64,000 nt of DNA from Cliona cf. orientalis (lineage: Eukaryota > Porifera > Demospongiae > Clionaida > Clionaidae), in contig OZ005689.1 of assembly GCA_963930775.1 (NCBI GenBank), positions 34,271,235 to 34,335,234 on the forward strand. The letters run 5' to 3'. A program made the position numbers and the translations under genes. Below the pieces are notes generated by a model that was not told where the DNA came from, made no database searches, and saw only the letters and a list, made by a program, of their open reading frames with translations. Shown in pieces: positions 33,139 through 43,624 of the stretch. Numbering within the stretch: the first letter of the stretch is position 1; every line of letters begins with the position of its first letter.

Positions 33139-36100
33139 GAGGATAGTCCTTGCTGTGATGAACAATTTTCATCAGAATTGGATGAATCATTTGCTACTGT
33201 GTCTGCGGATGATTCATTGTATATTCCTACTCCGGATCAGGTAGTTAGGAAGAAATTACTGAATAGTACATGTACGGGTATTCCTTTGAAAGTGTGCTTC
33301 ATGGACCTATCCCAATTAGACTCATTTGTGAAGCAACTTAATCAGATACGTGCCTGTACCACACCCAGCTGTAAGGGTATCCTTGTTCCAGAACATGTGA
33401 GGAGTGCTGGCCTTGGAGGTGCTATTTCTATAAAATACACATGTAATGGTTGTGTTTGTAAGACAGCCACATTTGAAACATGCACTAAGTTTGAGCTTGG
33501 CAGAAGCTGTGATATTAGCACTGCTGTTCAGGTGGCTTTTATTGTTGCCGGTTGCACCCACATGACCTATTACAAGGTACTGAAACATGTACTTGGAATC
33601 GATGCTGTTTCATGGCCCACATTTCAATCAACCATAGAGAAAATGTATCCTGTAGTGAAAATGATGGTTGATCGAATGTGTGATGAAGCAAAGCTGGAAA
33701 TGAAATCCATGGATTAAAGGGAACTTGGTTCATGGAGTCGTGCTGTAACATCAGCAGATGGCACGTGGATGACTAGAGGTCATCACAGCAAGAATGCTAC
33801 TTTTAGTATTCGCAATTACTACAATGGAGCTCTTCTTTACCGCAAGCATCTTTGCCAGAAAGGCAGGGATAGAGTAATTAAAGAAGAGCTGTACCAAGGG
33901 ACCTCTAAAGGTGCAGAAGGGTACGCAGCCCGCCTGACTTTCAAACAAGCCAAAGAGGAGGGCATGAACATAGCTGTTCAGTGGCAGGATGCTGATTCCT
34001 CTTCTGCCAATGCAGTGACAGACCACTTCCCCAATGCTGAGGTGATGATATGTGCTGGACACGCTGCACGGGCACACAAAAAGCGTCTTGAAAACTTTGC
34101 AGTAAAGAAAAGTTTTAGTGCCAGATTGAAGCGGGTTTACCGTGAGCGATTTCCTCTTGTGGATGAAGTGGTTTGTCATTGTAAGAGGCACCAAGCTGGC
34201 TGTGGTTGCCTGTCAAAGGGATTTATTGAGAGAGCACGAAATAACTTCTCCTTGATCCTGTCCATGAGTGAGTCAGCTGAGGAGTTTGCTGACAAGGCTA
34301 AGGCATTGCCACGACATGCTCGTGATGAGCACACATGGGATGGAGGAATGTGTGACTTTCATTCATTGCGTGTTTGTAGTTGTGGCAAGTGTGAGGACAA
34401 TGAGTGGCTTCAGTGCCAAGGTAAAGATTATCACACCAGGTGTTCACTTTCTTGTCCTTTCCATGCTCTTGCTTATGAAATAGAGTGCCATGATAGAGCA
34501 TCAGTGTCTAAACAGCTTATCCATCCCATTTTTAAAAAGGGTCACTCCAACTGGTTGGAAGCTTCTCATACTGTCTTCATTCGGTTTAGAGCAAAGCATA
34601 TCCACTTGGAGAGGCTTCACTATGTAGTATCAACGGAGCTTGCATTGCTTCAGTCAAACATGACCTACATGTACCAGAGGCGTGGACCGCAGTATCACTG
34701 GGTGATTGAGCTGTTTAGGCACATGAAGCTACCTGTCTTTGATGGTGTTCATCAGGCACTGGAAGAATTCAATAAAGCCAGGAAGCAAGTGCCGGAAAGT
34801 CGACAAACTGAGAAGTTTAGGAAAAGAAGAATACAGTTGAAAGTGGAAAGAACCAAGGATGCTCAGCGCCGTAAGGCGTGGTCGTACAAACACGGCCATG
34901 ACACTTATGGTGATCATGATAGTGGTGACGATGAAGATGATCTTGAGCTTAAACCTAAGGTATCAAGGAAAAAAGGTTCAGCTGGTGGGAAGTGCAAAGC
35001 TTGTGGATCTACTACTCACCTGCGCTCTAACCACAACGATTGCCCGTTCAATAAGCAGTTAAAAAATAAGTCGTCCCACCATGAAGATGACACGAAGTCA
35101 GCAAACATTGATACATTATCTGATGAAGAATTCTCCACTGATGACTTCATACCTTCATCTGACAGTGATTGCTGTTTTGAAGATAATATCTTCACTGGTG
35201 ACCTGTGTACCTGTGGTGCTGGTGGCAGGGCACACAAGAAAGACTGTCCCATGAGCTCCAGGAATCGCTACCACACTGGTCGTGTCCTCTTCCCTAGTGG
35301 TCCTTCTGCTGATCCTATTCCACCACCTACTGACACTGCTGGTGGATCTGATGTTATTGGCACTAACCCAAGCTCAAATGTGCTTGGTAAGAGAGAAATT
35401 GTCAGTGGAGACCAACTCCCCTCTGCTAAAAAGCAGAGGTCTAGTACTTCCTATAAGGTTGGAGATAAAGTATGTGTTCATACTGACAGGTTGGATAAAC
35501 ACCATGTTCCTTGCCGTGTGGTCCTTGTAGTGGGTAAAAAGTACCAGCTTTACTGCCACAAGGGTGTACTCAACCGTAGCTATGTCATGCAGGAATTAAG
35601 CACGTGCAAGAGTGACTGGTCTTTGTCGCTGGAAGGTTGGAGAACTGGTGCCAAAGTCTCACTTCAAGACGTTGCCAGTGACCCCAACTGTTTAGAAAAA
35701 TGTGAGTGTGCTGTAGACAAAGTTAATAACACTGTCATAGACCTCACTCAGGATGATGATTCTGATGCAGTGGCTGCAAGTAGTAAGAATTGGCTGTGCA
35801 ATCCCCTGTACACTCTGACCTCGACCAACAGAGAGGAAGTACTGTCACCTTCAGGTTGGCTCTCTGACAGAGTTATTGAAGCTGCTCAGCTGCTCATTTT
35901 GCAACAATTTCCTCACGTATCTGGCTTACAAAATCCTATTTTTCAGCAAACTCTTACCTTTCAAGTTCATAGAGGAGAATTTGTACAGGTAATCAATGTT
36001 CGAAACAATCACTGGTGTGCTGTTTCTAACATTGGTTGTGGTGAAGGAGAAGTTAAAGTGTATGACAGCATGTACCCTTCTGTTTCCACTGGCACTCTAC

Positions 36101-36534
36101 ATGTAATTGCCAGTCTGATATTTAGCTCTGCCTCACAGTTGGTGGTCAAGATGATGGATGTTGGCAGACAGTCAAATGGCTCTGACTGTGGTGTGCTTGC
36201 TATAGCATTTGCATATGACATTTGCAGTGGATCAGATCCCTGCAAGGTTAAGTTCAATCACAAAGCCATTAGACAACACTTAGCCAACTGTCTTGAGAAG
36301 TGTAGCCTCTCACGATTTCCAATAGTTGGTGAGCGGAGGAGCACTGGTGTAAAGTCTACTCAGACAGTTGGCCTTCATTGCTCCTGTCGCTTGCCTGAGG
36401 AGAGAGGTGATAAAATGGCTGAGTGTGATGAATGTAAGATATGGTATCACCAACACTGTATGGACATTCCTGATGATGTGTTTGGTGATTCAGAGGTCCC
36501 TTGGAAATGCAAAGCATGTGAAGGCCATGATTAA
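33139..36534 (+). pseudogene. Mutator-type transposase fused to ULP1 protease, SIM and PHD finger; one in-frame stop
   Basis: An acceptor-like TTGCATTTTGTAG ends at 33138, and the frame is then open for about 1,131 codons apart from one TAA at 33715-33717. The N-terminal part has CTTPSCKG...CNGCVCKTATFETC zinc-type cysteines. SADGTW (near residue 205) and WQDADSSS match the SxDGxW and GDxDS-like blocks of Mutator-family DDE transposases, followed by a conserved GHAARAHKKRLE. The middle holds KCKACGSTTHLRSNHNDCP and CTCGAGGRAHKKDCP knuckle-like motifs and acidic linkers. VIDLTQDDDSD (35734 on) is a classical SUMO-interacting motif. The ULP1/C48 domain shows GWLSD, then His in NNHWC (36010), Asp in YDS (36064), and Gln-Cys in QSNGSDCG (Cys 36187), so the catalytic residues are present. 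The C-terminus (about 36376-36525) is a C4HC3 PHD finger. MULE-ULP1 fusions are known; the PHD and SIM make this one richer. The stop suggests inactivation, unless it is read through or is an assembly error. Confidence 0.75.
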
Positions 36535-37084
36535 CCAGTGTCTCCAGGTGTGGTCAGGTGTTGCTCATGTTCTTTCTTTGTCTGCTTTGTGTGCTTACTG
36601 CATGAGTGCTCCAGTGTATTGCATGTCCTTTTGGAATGGAGCATTTACAGTGTAGACAAATTGAGGGAGTATGAGAGGGTGGAAGGGTGGGAGGGCAACA
36701 TTGCAGTATCACCTCCTCGATGATGGTGTTGCCTGGGGCTTCAGATATTACTCCATGTATTTGAAGTGCTAAGTGTACTGCTGATTGTTCTTGCTCATAC
36801 TCCTTCATGTTAACTAGACACCATCGTGATTTACAGTTGTTACATGTTGCTAGCCTAAGGATGTCCAGCACACATTTTGTGAGAGTTACAGTAGTCTGTC
36901 TGTTTGTACACACCAATATAAAATGACCTGTAGATTTTTTACAGCAGTGTAAAGGGGTACAATGTGTAAAGTTCAGTAATCTTCTTAAAATGCTTCTATC
37001 GAGAGTGTTCAGCTTTGCAATAGAAGATAAGAAGCCCGTACAACTAGCCATTACCTCCACCCTACCTACATGTATATAATACTA
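36535..37084. other. 3' flank of the transposase; no gene called
   Basis: A 168-codon minus-strand frame (36554-37060) is open but looks unlike any protein I know. A long inverted copy of the 5' flank, expected of a Mutator-type element, was not found by eye. Confidence 0.35.
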
Positions 37085-37456
37085 TAGAATCCCACGATTA
37101 CGCCGCGCATAAGCCCCCCCCCCTCCATTTTTAGCTCAAGTTCCTGCACAGGTACTTTTGTCTCGCGTATAAGCCCCCCCTCCCTGACTGTAAAATGGAG
37201 CCCATAAATCAACAAAAACAGTAGCTACAGCTAGCAAACTAGCTATTTGTGTCATATTATGCCTTACTTGGTCGTTTTTCTCGAGTTCTGCCCACCAAAC
37301 AGTCAGAAAGTACAGAGATCGCACGCCCACGTGGCATTCGACAGTCGGTAATGGTTGTCACACGGAAATGTAAGGATCCCGCGTATAAGCCCCTCCCCAC
37401 TTTTGTCTAATCCTAGCATGCACAAAGGGGGGGGCGTTATCGCGGGATTCTACGGT
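37085..37456. mobile_element. TACCGTAGAATCCC MITE (best copy)
   Basis: Left TAGAATCCCACGATTACGCC and right GGCGTTATCGCGGGATTCTACGGTA are inverted ends (rightmost base 37456). Internal CGCGTATAAGCCCC modules sit in both arms, and the middle has GTAGCTACAGCTAGCAAACT. Other copies: 59340-59471 (3' half), 59866-60571 (interrupted) and 63420-63660 (worn). Confidence 0.75.
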
Positions 37457-37495
37457 ACTATGTGTATGGATCATCTGTCACATTGTATTATAGCT

Positions 37496-37707
37496 TACTG
37501 TAGGTTGGGTATTAATTGCGAGTATCTATTAATTGCGAATAGCGAGTTTTTCTATGTTTCTCAATTAATGGATTCACAAACGTAAATATGCATGTACAGC
37601 TGCAGTACGGTACAGGGTCGTCCATCACAGTTTTTGGATTCGCAATTTGGCCTGACTTTACTAGAACGCAATTATTAAACTACGCAATTAAAACCCGTCC
37701 TACGGTA
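37496..37707 (-). mobile_element. TACCGTAGGACGGG MITE (copy 2, inverted)
   Basis: Begins TACTGTAGGTTGGGTATTAA and ends AAAACCCGTCCTACGGTA. It is the reverse orientation of 11118-11327, with the same interior (GCGAGTTTTTCTA, TTTGGCCTGACTT). Confidence 0.75.
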
Positions 37708-38065
37708 TAAACTCCTGTTTAAAGCACAAGCCATAAGTTCTTATTCAGTATAATGTTTAAAGTGCTCATCTACTGTGTACATGTGATTGTGTGTTGAAAC
37801 GTCAGCTGATGTATTTTGTTACTGAAGAATGTTATATTCGTGGTTGATCAGAGTTACTACCTTCCCTTAGTAACAGTTGAGTTGCCACAGATCTGACAAG
37901 ATTGTATACCATCTCCAGCAGGCACTGGGTAGTACATGTACATGTATGTACTTGTTACGTAATTACAGATTACTGAGTATAGTTACTACAGCTAGGACAC
38001 CAGTTTACTGGTTTGGGTACAGGTACTGGGTGCTGAGACGTAACTGAGGCATATTTAACAATTGG

Positions 38066-38395
38066 CGCATGCGCAGCGAGGGTTACAGTAGTCTGTTTGT
38101 CCGTCTGTCTACACTCTAGCTACTGTCCACAAAGTAGGTTTAAACGTTATTCAAGGTTTTGCACAAGTTATATTTCAAGCACTGCCCCATCCCAGCGTGT
38201 GACGCACACCCAGCCCATCACTTTCCAGTATTCATGCATGCATGCCATGTGCTAGTCGCGCTATAGTATTTATGTTGACCTTTTTACCCAATTTTGTGTC
38301 AAATTCTTTACTCCCGTTTTCCAAGGGTTTAGCGGGACCTCTTCAAATCTTTGTTTATACGACTACACCGCCGAGGGTTTTGCACTTTAGTGCTT
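38066..38395 (+). repeat. GCGCATGCGC-type dispersed repeat (copy 2)
   Basis: Begins GGCGCATGCGCAGCGAGGGT and TACAGTAGTC, then GTCCGTCTGTC, and ends CGCCGAGGGTTTTGCACT. It corresponds to 24383-24930 with a shorter middle. Confidence 0.55.
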
Positions 38396-38403
38396 GATTG
38401 TGA

Positions 38404-38570
38404 TACTGTGCTTTGCAAGTCAGTTGTCCAGTGGAAAGGGTAAATAGGCAGTGGCTCGCAAGTGCTTAATTCAGTTATACTACAAGGCACAAAGGCTTTC
38501 AGTTTATATAGTGACAGAGACAGGTGCCATTCCCTAACTTTCCTAGACAACTGACCTGCAAAGCACAGTA
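38404..38570. mobile_element. 167-bp MITE, TACTGTGCTTTGCA ends
   Basis: TACTGTGCTTTGCAAGTCAG and CTGACCTGCAAAGCACAGTA are inverted ends with one mismatch, continuing TTGTC(C/T)A. It is flanked by TA on both sides, consistent with TA insertion. No ORF. Confidence 0.7.
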
Positions 38571-39521
38571 GCATTCTACTCTAGTGCTTGTTTTATATCA
38601 CATTCTTTTGGCTTTTTCACTTGATGTGGCGCTCTCGTTAACTTGTACTCGACACCACGCCCACAAGTGGGAATCCAGACTGTACACCCATGGGCACTGC
38701 AACCGCATCAATAAACTACAATACAGACAATTCAAGTATAGATATAACTGTAGCTGCAAATACCAGGTCACCGTACCCATAATTGCAAAATCAACAAGAA
38801 AGTATGCGTTTAAATCCTAGATGCACTAAAAACTCAATGCTAAATTGGCCACGCCCCACGTATGGGTGGGTAAGGGTCGCCAACAATGTGCAGAGCTCGC
38901 GTGCACATGGGGTCAAAACTTCAAGAAACCCATGTAGGTAGAAATGGCTACCAAGAAAAAGCCAAGCAACTTATATATAGCTCTAGGCAATCTATATGGC
39001 TTGTGTGCCTATTTCCTAGTAGAAAAAGGTATGCACTTATTTTCTAGGTGTGCTTAAAAACCTGCATCTATTTGGGACCAATCCGCCAAATTTAAAGACC
39101 ACCAATATTTCTGGCTGTATGACAGCTTACTCACTTTGGGTGTGTGTGTGTCGGGTTAAGGAGAGAATGAAAATAAGTCGAATAGTTAGGTTAAATCATA
39201 ATAATATGAATGACCCTTGCTTGACCTTTATCCATTAATTCTTAATATGACATGCAATCTGCTTAGTGCACTTGCTGCTTCATTTCTTACTACAATAAAT
39301 CGCACAGTACCAAGGGTTTAGCACCAATGGTGTTCATTACTACAGTAGCTGTTTTTATTAGCTGATTTGTTATTGATCAGCATGTAGTATGAGTACCGTT
39401 GATACTGCGGTAACTGTGGTTTTTGCAAACGATAATGTGCTTTACCCCACTTGAATTTTATAAATACCTGTATAAATGTGGATAATCTTCCCCAGTATCA
39501 CTGGAGTGAAAAACAAAGTTG

Positions 39522-39597
39522 GTCCAGGCAGGATTTGAACCGGTGCACGCATTTGACACTTGAAAGACACTCAGCTGACTACTAGACCGTAGCATGG
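39522..39597 (-). ncRNA. tRNA-like sequence, probably tRNA-derived SINE (minus)
   Basis: On the minus strand TACGGTCTAGTAGTCAGC (A-box-like) and GGTTCAAATCC (B box) are followed by TGCCTGGACC. It shares AATGCGTGC and CCGGTTC with the copy at 22417-22502. Stems are incomplete, so it is not a functional tRNA as far as I can fold it. Confidence 0.5.
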
Positions 39598-39604
39598 TTG
39601 TGGG

Positions 39605-40070
39605 TTTTGTTACAGAGTTGGTAGACTCGATGAGTAGGGATGGCATGGATACTTCATATATATAATACATTACAAACATCCAAATATCTCAAAATAGCTA
39701 ACTTTGTGAAATTTCTAAGTATCAAAATCAGAATCGACGGCAAATTCTAACAAGACCAAGATCATTCAACTCAATTGTATATGCCAGAACCATGCAGATA
39801 TTCAAAACATAGCCATTAATTTTGTCAATCTTTCTTTTTTCTTTCTTTCTTTCTTTCTGTTTTCCTGGGCTAACTCAAGACTACCATGACTGCTCACCTT
39901 AGTTCGAGTATAAATCCACTCCATATTGGAGCGCGCACGTCTGTTGCATGCTCGTTTTGTGTTATCAGGACAGCGATATAATTGTGGGTGTGTACGGGGC
40001 ATTTTGCGAGTGGGTGTGTCTTATTAGCCATTTTGTCATATAATGCGCATGCTCATACAGTGTTGCCATG
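39605..40070 (-). repeat. Dispersed repeat, about 470 bp (copy 2)
   Basis: Reverse complement of the family at 19455-19925: TAGACTC...GTAGGGATGGCATGG, TAATACATTACAAA, TGTGAAATTTCTAAGT, CTAACAAGACCAA, GCTAACTCAAGACTACC and TGTTGCCATGGT. It contains a TTTC microsatellite (39830-39858) at the place where copy 1 has GAAAGAAAG. Confidence 0.65.
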
Positions 40071-40697
40071 GTAAAACCTTGTGACCTGCTCAAGCACTCA
40101 GCTGATCAGCTCAGTGAACTGTCGATTATGGTGGCTACTACCATAAGTAAACTTACTGGCCTATAAAATATGCTCCTGAAATGGAAGGTTTTCGTCGCTA
40201 CTTGGTTCAAAACAGCCTTCTAATCTTTCAAGTTTGCTGGTCTAGCCAGCTTCAGGATCGAGATAATGGGGGGCGTGGCTTCGATCGGTTACCTGAGTTG
40301 TCTCGGGAATCCCACTGATGCGTGTTCAATAGTGTGTAATCCAAAGAAGACGTTCTAGCTAGCTATGAAAAGACTGCTTGGTATTTGAACTTACAGGAGT
40401 ATTCAAATTTAAACTCACGGTGTGTTTGGGGTACCATAGCTGCCTGACTCAAAGGCTAGGATTGCACAAATATGCTGAATCAGTGATATACCTGCTTTGT
40501 AATAACTATGTATTTAATATTGTTAGAGCATGGTTGGATGTAGCTAGGTCCAGAAAAATTTTTTGTAGTTGTAGCTGGCAAACCATAATATCTGGTCACT
40601 ATGGTGAGTCTCATGCCCAGCCTCTGTCCCCACGAGATTAGTCAGCTAAATGGCATTCAATTTGATCAAAATCATGCATGAACTAAAAATAGAACAG

Positions 40698-41068
40698 CAG
40701 GGTTTCATCCAGTGGGGGGGGGGGGGGGGTGGGGGGGAAGCTTCCCCCCCCCCAAAAAGAGAGAAAGAGGAAAAGAGGAAAAGGAGAGAGAGAGAGAGAG
40801 AGTGAAAGAAAGAGAGAGAGAGAGAGAAAGAGAGAGGTGCATGCATGGTGTGGGAAGGGGAGCATGTACATTTTTGCGTCGCATTGCAAGTGATCAGTAT
40901 AGTATCCTACTTCATGACTCAATTATTTAAGAGCACTAGAAAAAACTATGCAATACCTCAGTGACATAAAAAACACAATCATTAATTCTTAATTGGGGGA
41001 GGGGTCACGGTGCATGAAACTGCCACGCCCACTTCTCCCCCAAAATTTTTTTTCTGGATGAAACCCTG
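40698..41068. mobile_element. hAT-like MITE with CAGGGTTTCATCCAG ends, polyG and GA tracts
   Basis: Perfect 15-bp inverted ends CAGGGTTTCATCCAG (40698) and CTGGATGAAACCCTG (to 41068), with AACAG directly on both sides. Just inside are a G-tract (40714-40738), a C-tract and a GA microsatellite (40759-40837). The start CAGGG suits hAT. The open frames across the GA tract are simple-sequence artefacts. Confidence 0.7.
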
Positions 41069-41329
41069 AACAGTAACAAGTATAAAAAAATTGAATAAAA
41101 TCGAAGGGTGAAGTAGGGATGGCAGTGCCAAAAATTCACAAACATGATTTGTAGGGATACCGTATCATATCCACTATACATCCCTATGCTTACTTTTTGA
41201 GTAGCCATGCACACACGTACATGCAGGAATGGAAAATCAATACATGGATCAATATAAAAATATAGTGATACTTACTAAATCAGGAGTGTATGATGTTATT
41301 GCACGCATACACTTAGTTGCTATGCGGGG

Positions 41330-41520
41330 TGTGGCCTCTGCAACTGCTTCCATCTGCGCATGCGCATGGTACTAATTGGCAATCTGCCCATGCAGGATAC
41401 TGTTTGTGCATGAACTACATCTCTTATGTTTTGTGTGAGCATGTACTGTTAATAGATGATCACGCATACTAACCACATTATCTCATGATTGTTACATTAA
41501 ACATACTTGTGTTTGTCGAT
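41330..41520 (+). repeat. 3' fragment of the AACGAAAAATA repeat family
   Basis: GTGTGGCCTCTGCAACTGCT, TCCATCTGCGCATGCGCATG, CATGTACTGTTAATAGATGA and TGTTACATTAAACATACTTG correspond to the 3' third of 42047-42562 and 62050-62660. Confidence 0.6.
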
Positions 41521-41563
41521 AATGAAAGTGAAATTATATGGATGCTCTACTATCTTACTGACA

Positions 41564-41606
41564 TTACCATAGTAACATATACCAGGTATATTTGTTACTA
41601 TGGTAA
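41564..41606. promoter_or_regulatory. Palindrome containing X-box-like GTTACTATGGTAA
   Basis: TTACCATAGTAACA and TGTTACTATGGTAA are perfect 14-nt inverted copies around TATACCAGGTATATT. Each arm resembles an RFX-type half-site pair. No gene is next to it, so it may just be a small inverted repeat. Confidence 0.3.
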
Positions 41607-41623
41607 CAGCATCTAAATAATAA

Positions 41624-41945
41624 TAGTTAGACACTGTTTAGGAGGTTTCTACGTGATTTAGAAGACCGAAGGGCTCTATGTAGAATCCTGAGCGAAGCAA
41701 GGGTTCTACGTACTGAGCCCTGAGGTCTTCTAAATTACGTAGAAACCGACTAAACAGTGTCTAACTAATTTAAATCCTAGCAACAATGCCCAAAAGCTTT
41801 GTATATAAATAATTGCTTAGCAATAAACTAGCCATAGGCAAACAAAATTTACCAATTTTTTATGGGGCTTACAAGGTATTTTATGAAGGATAGATACTAC
41901 AGTTTAACCAATCAGATCACTGTATTTGTTACAAGTAGGATCTGA
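41624..41945 (+). mobile_element. TAGTTAGACACTG hairpin plus CCAAT body, complete copy
   Basis: Hairpin 41624-41767: TAGTTAGACACTGTTTAGGA ... AACAGTGTCTAACTA, arms about 65 nt, tip CCTGAGCGAAGCAAGGGTTC. It is followed by a roughly 175-bp body with CCTAGCAACAATGCCC and TATTTTATGAAGGATAGATA, ending ACCAATCAGATCACTGTATT then TGTTACAAGTAGGATC. The same layout recurs at 54674-54953, 56568-56887 and 57583-57885. Confidence 0.75.
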
Positions 41946-42046
41946 GAGCTGTGCAGCAATGGCTATTTATACTAGTTATATTTCTCTTATGTTATACTAT
42001 GGCTATTTTGCACTTTATAATACACATTATACGTATAATTATATAT

Positions 42047-42562
42047 ATACAACGAAAAATATTTTTCAGACGGTCATTTTTCTTATATAGTCGGTGTCAT
42101 TACATGAGGGCTTGGATACGCGTCTTGGATGCGCCCGGTTGCTATGAACAAGCTGCACTACAAGGCTCAGGATTGATCAGAACTGTAGGGTCGTGTGCAC
42201 AAAGAAGAGTGGCGTTAATGCCTCGGGCCATGGCTACGGCTAGAGACGCGTTGTCGAACGATCAGTGTGAAAGCGCCGCGCGTTTCGAAAGGCCTGCTAA
42301 GCAGGCACTGGCGCTAGCCACTGAGACTCGAGCAAAGCGAGAGGCGAGGTCCGGTAGCAACATTCGAGCAGAGTGAGAACGTTACCATTGCACACTTAGT
42401 TGGAGCTGCTTGCTTTGCCAAGAGGTGTGGCCTCTGCATCCGCTTCCATCTGCGCATGCGCATGCATGGTACTAATGATCAATCTTGCCCAGGCATGTAC
42501 TGTTAACAAATGATCATGCATGCTAGCCCTATTATCCCATGATTGTGACATTAAACATACTT
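42047..42562 (+). repeat. AACGAAAAATA dispersed repeat (copy 1)
   Basis: Begins ACAACGAAAAATATTTTTCA, then GACGGTCATTTTTCTTATA, GGATGCGCCCGGTTGCTATG, ACAAAGAAGAGTGGC and TGCGCATGCGCATG, ending CATTAAACATACTTG. Copies: 43378-43620 (5' part) and 62050-62660. A frame of 100+ codons is open in two copies with matching peptide (HYMRAWI.VLDAPGCYE), but differences include indels, so I treat it as non-coding. Confidence 0.65.
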
Positions 42563-42642
42563 GTAGACTTTATAATATAATTCAATTTTGTGATTTACCA
42601 GTATAATTAAGTAAGTGTACTTCCGAGTCTAACTGTATGTAT

Positions 42643-42786
42643 TAGTTATTACACGGGCTCGAGTGCCACACAGCAGATATTGGCACAGTAGTGACGTAAA
42701 GCACGAGGGCCGCAGGCCCGAGTGCTTTACGGAGCTACTGTGCCAATATCTGCCGTGTGGCACGAGAGAAGCCCGTGTAATAACTA
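42643..42786. mobile_element. Hairpin element TAGTTATTACACGGG, 144 bp
   Basis: TAGTTATTACACGGGCTCGA and its reverse complement (GCCCGTGTAATAACTA) bound arms of about 68 nt, through CAGATATTGGCACAGTAG and GTAAAGCACGAGGG. The tip is CCGCAGG. It is nearly perfectly self-complementary and is flanked outside by TTTGTTGCATAA. Confidence 0.8.
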
Positions 42787-43377
42787 ATTTGTTGCATAAA
42801 CAACTAGCGAAGGACCTCTTTCCATGCTGTGTGCCCCAGAGAGAGACTAGACTCCTCGGAAAAGCCTATCGTGCGGCCAGTTTACTCGGCCACGCTCTAA
42901 AAAGAACGGGCTGCTCGATTTCAAACTTACTTGGACCGAAGGCAGAGCTGCATTGTCTCCAAGATCAAGACCAAGTTACTACCGATCCATGAACAGGCAA
43001 ATGGCGAGGTATAGCTACGGTAGGCCTCGCTAGGTAGCTTGATTTTACCATGAGTGATTTAACATGAAAATTTATCACATGAAATATTCATGATTTACAG
43101 TATGTTACTGCAAGTTTCTCATACCAACCTGTTCACTGCTGCATTCCTGGAAGCCAGGTGAAGCTGGCACTAGTGCACACATGCATGGGGAGTTAGTAGT
43201 AGTATAAATTAGCAACCATAGTCCACATGCTAGCCCAAGTATTGAAGTTTATTATTCATTGCTTGGTGTTGCCTAGCAACCAATTACAAGTTCGTGAATA
43301 TCATTGTTTTATGCATACATGGTTTGATTCTGTATAATACTATACACAAATGATGACCTGTGTGGCCTTATAATATG

Positions 43378-43620
43378 CAACGAAAAATTGTTTTCAGACG
43401 ATCAATTTTCTTATAATATAGTCCGTGTCCTAACCTGGACGGCATAAAATGCGCTCTCCTACAAGTTCAGAAAACTCACGATTGGTCAGAATTGTTGTGT
43501 CGTGTGCGCAAACAAGGTTGCCAGGGCCTAGGGGCCATAGAGATGCATCATTCTCGCTCGAGCTCGAGCGAGCGGCGCAAGCGCCACGCGTTTCAACAGG
43601 CCTGCTTGGCTATTATACCG
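43378..43620 (+). repeat. AACGAAAAATA dispersed repeat, 5' part
   Basis: CAACGAAAAATTGTTTTCAG, ACGATCAATTTTCTTATA, then GCGCTCTCC, GATTGGTCAGAATTG, CGTGTGCGCAAACAAGG, and an end at GCGTTTCAACAGGCCTGCT. Diverged and truncated relative to 42047-42562. Confidence 0.6.
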
Positions 43621-43624
43621 GTTA

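Noticed and set aside
36554-37060. 168-codon minus-strand ORF after the transposase
   Set aside because: No recognisable domain, odd composition, and it lies in what is probably the element's 3' flank.
42000-42376. 141-codon ORF in the AACGAAAAATA repeat, with a similar peptide in the 62-kb copy
   Set aside because: Copies differ by indels that do not preserve the frame overall, and the third copy lacks it. Shared DNA similarity is sufficient to explain the matching peptides.
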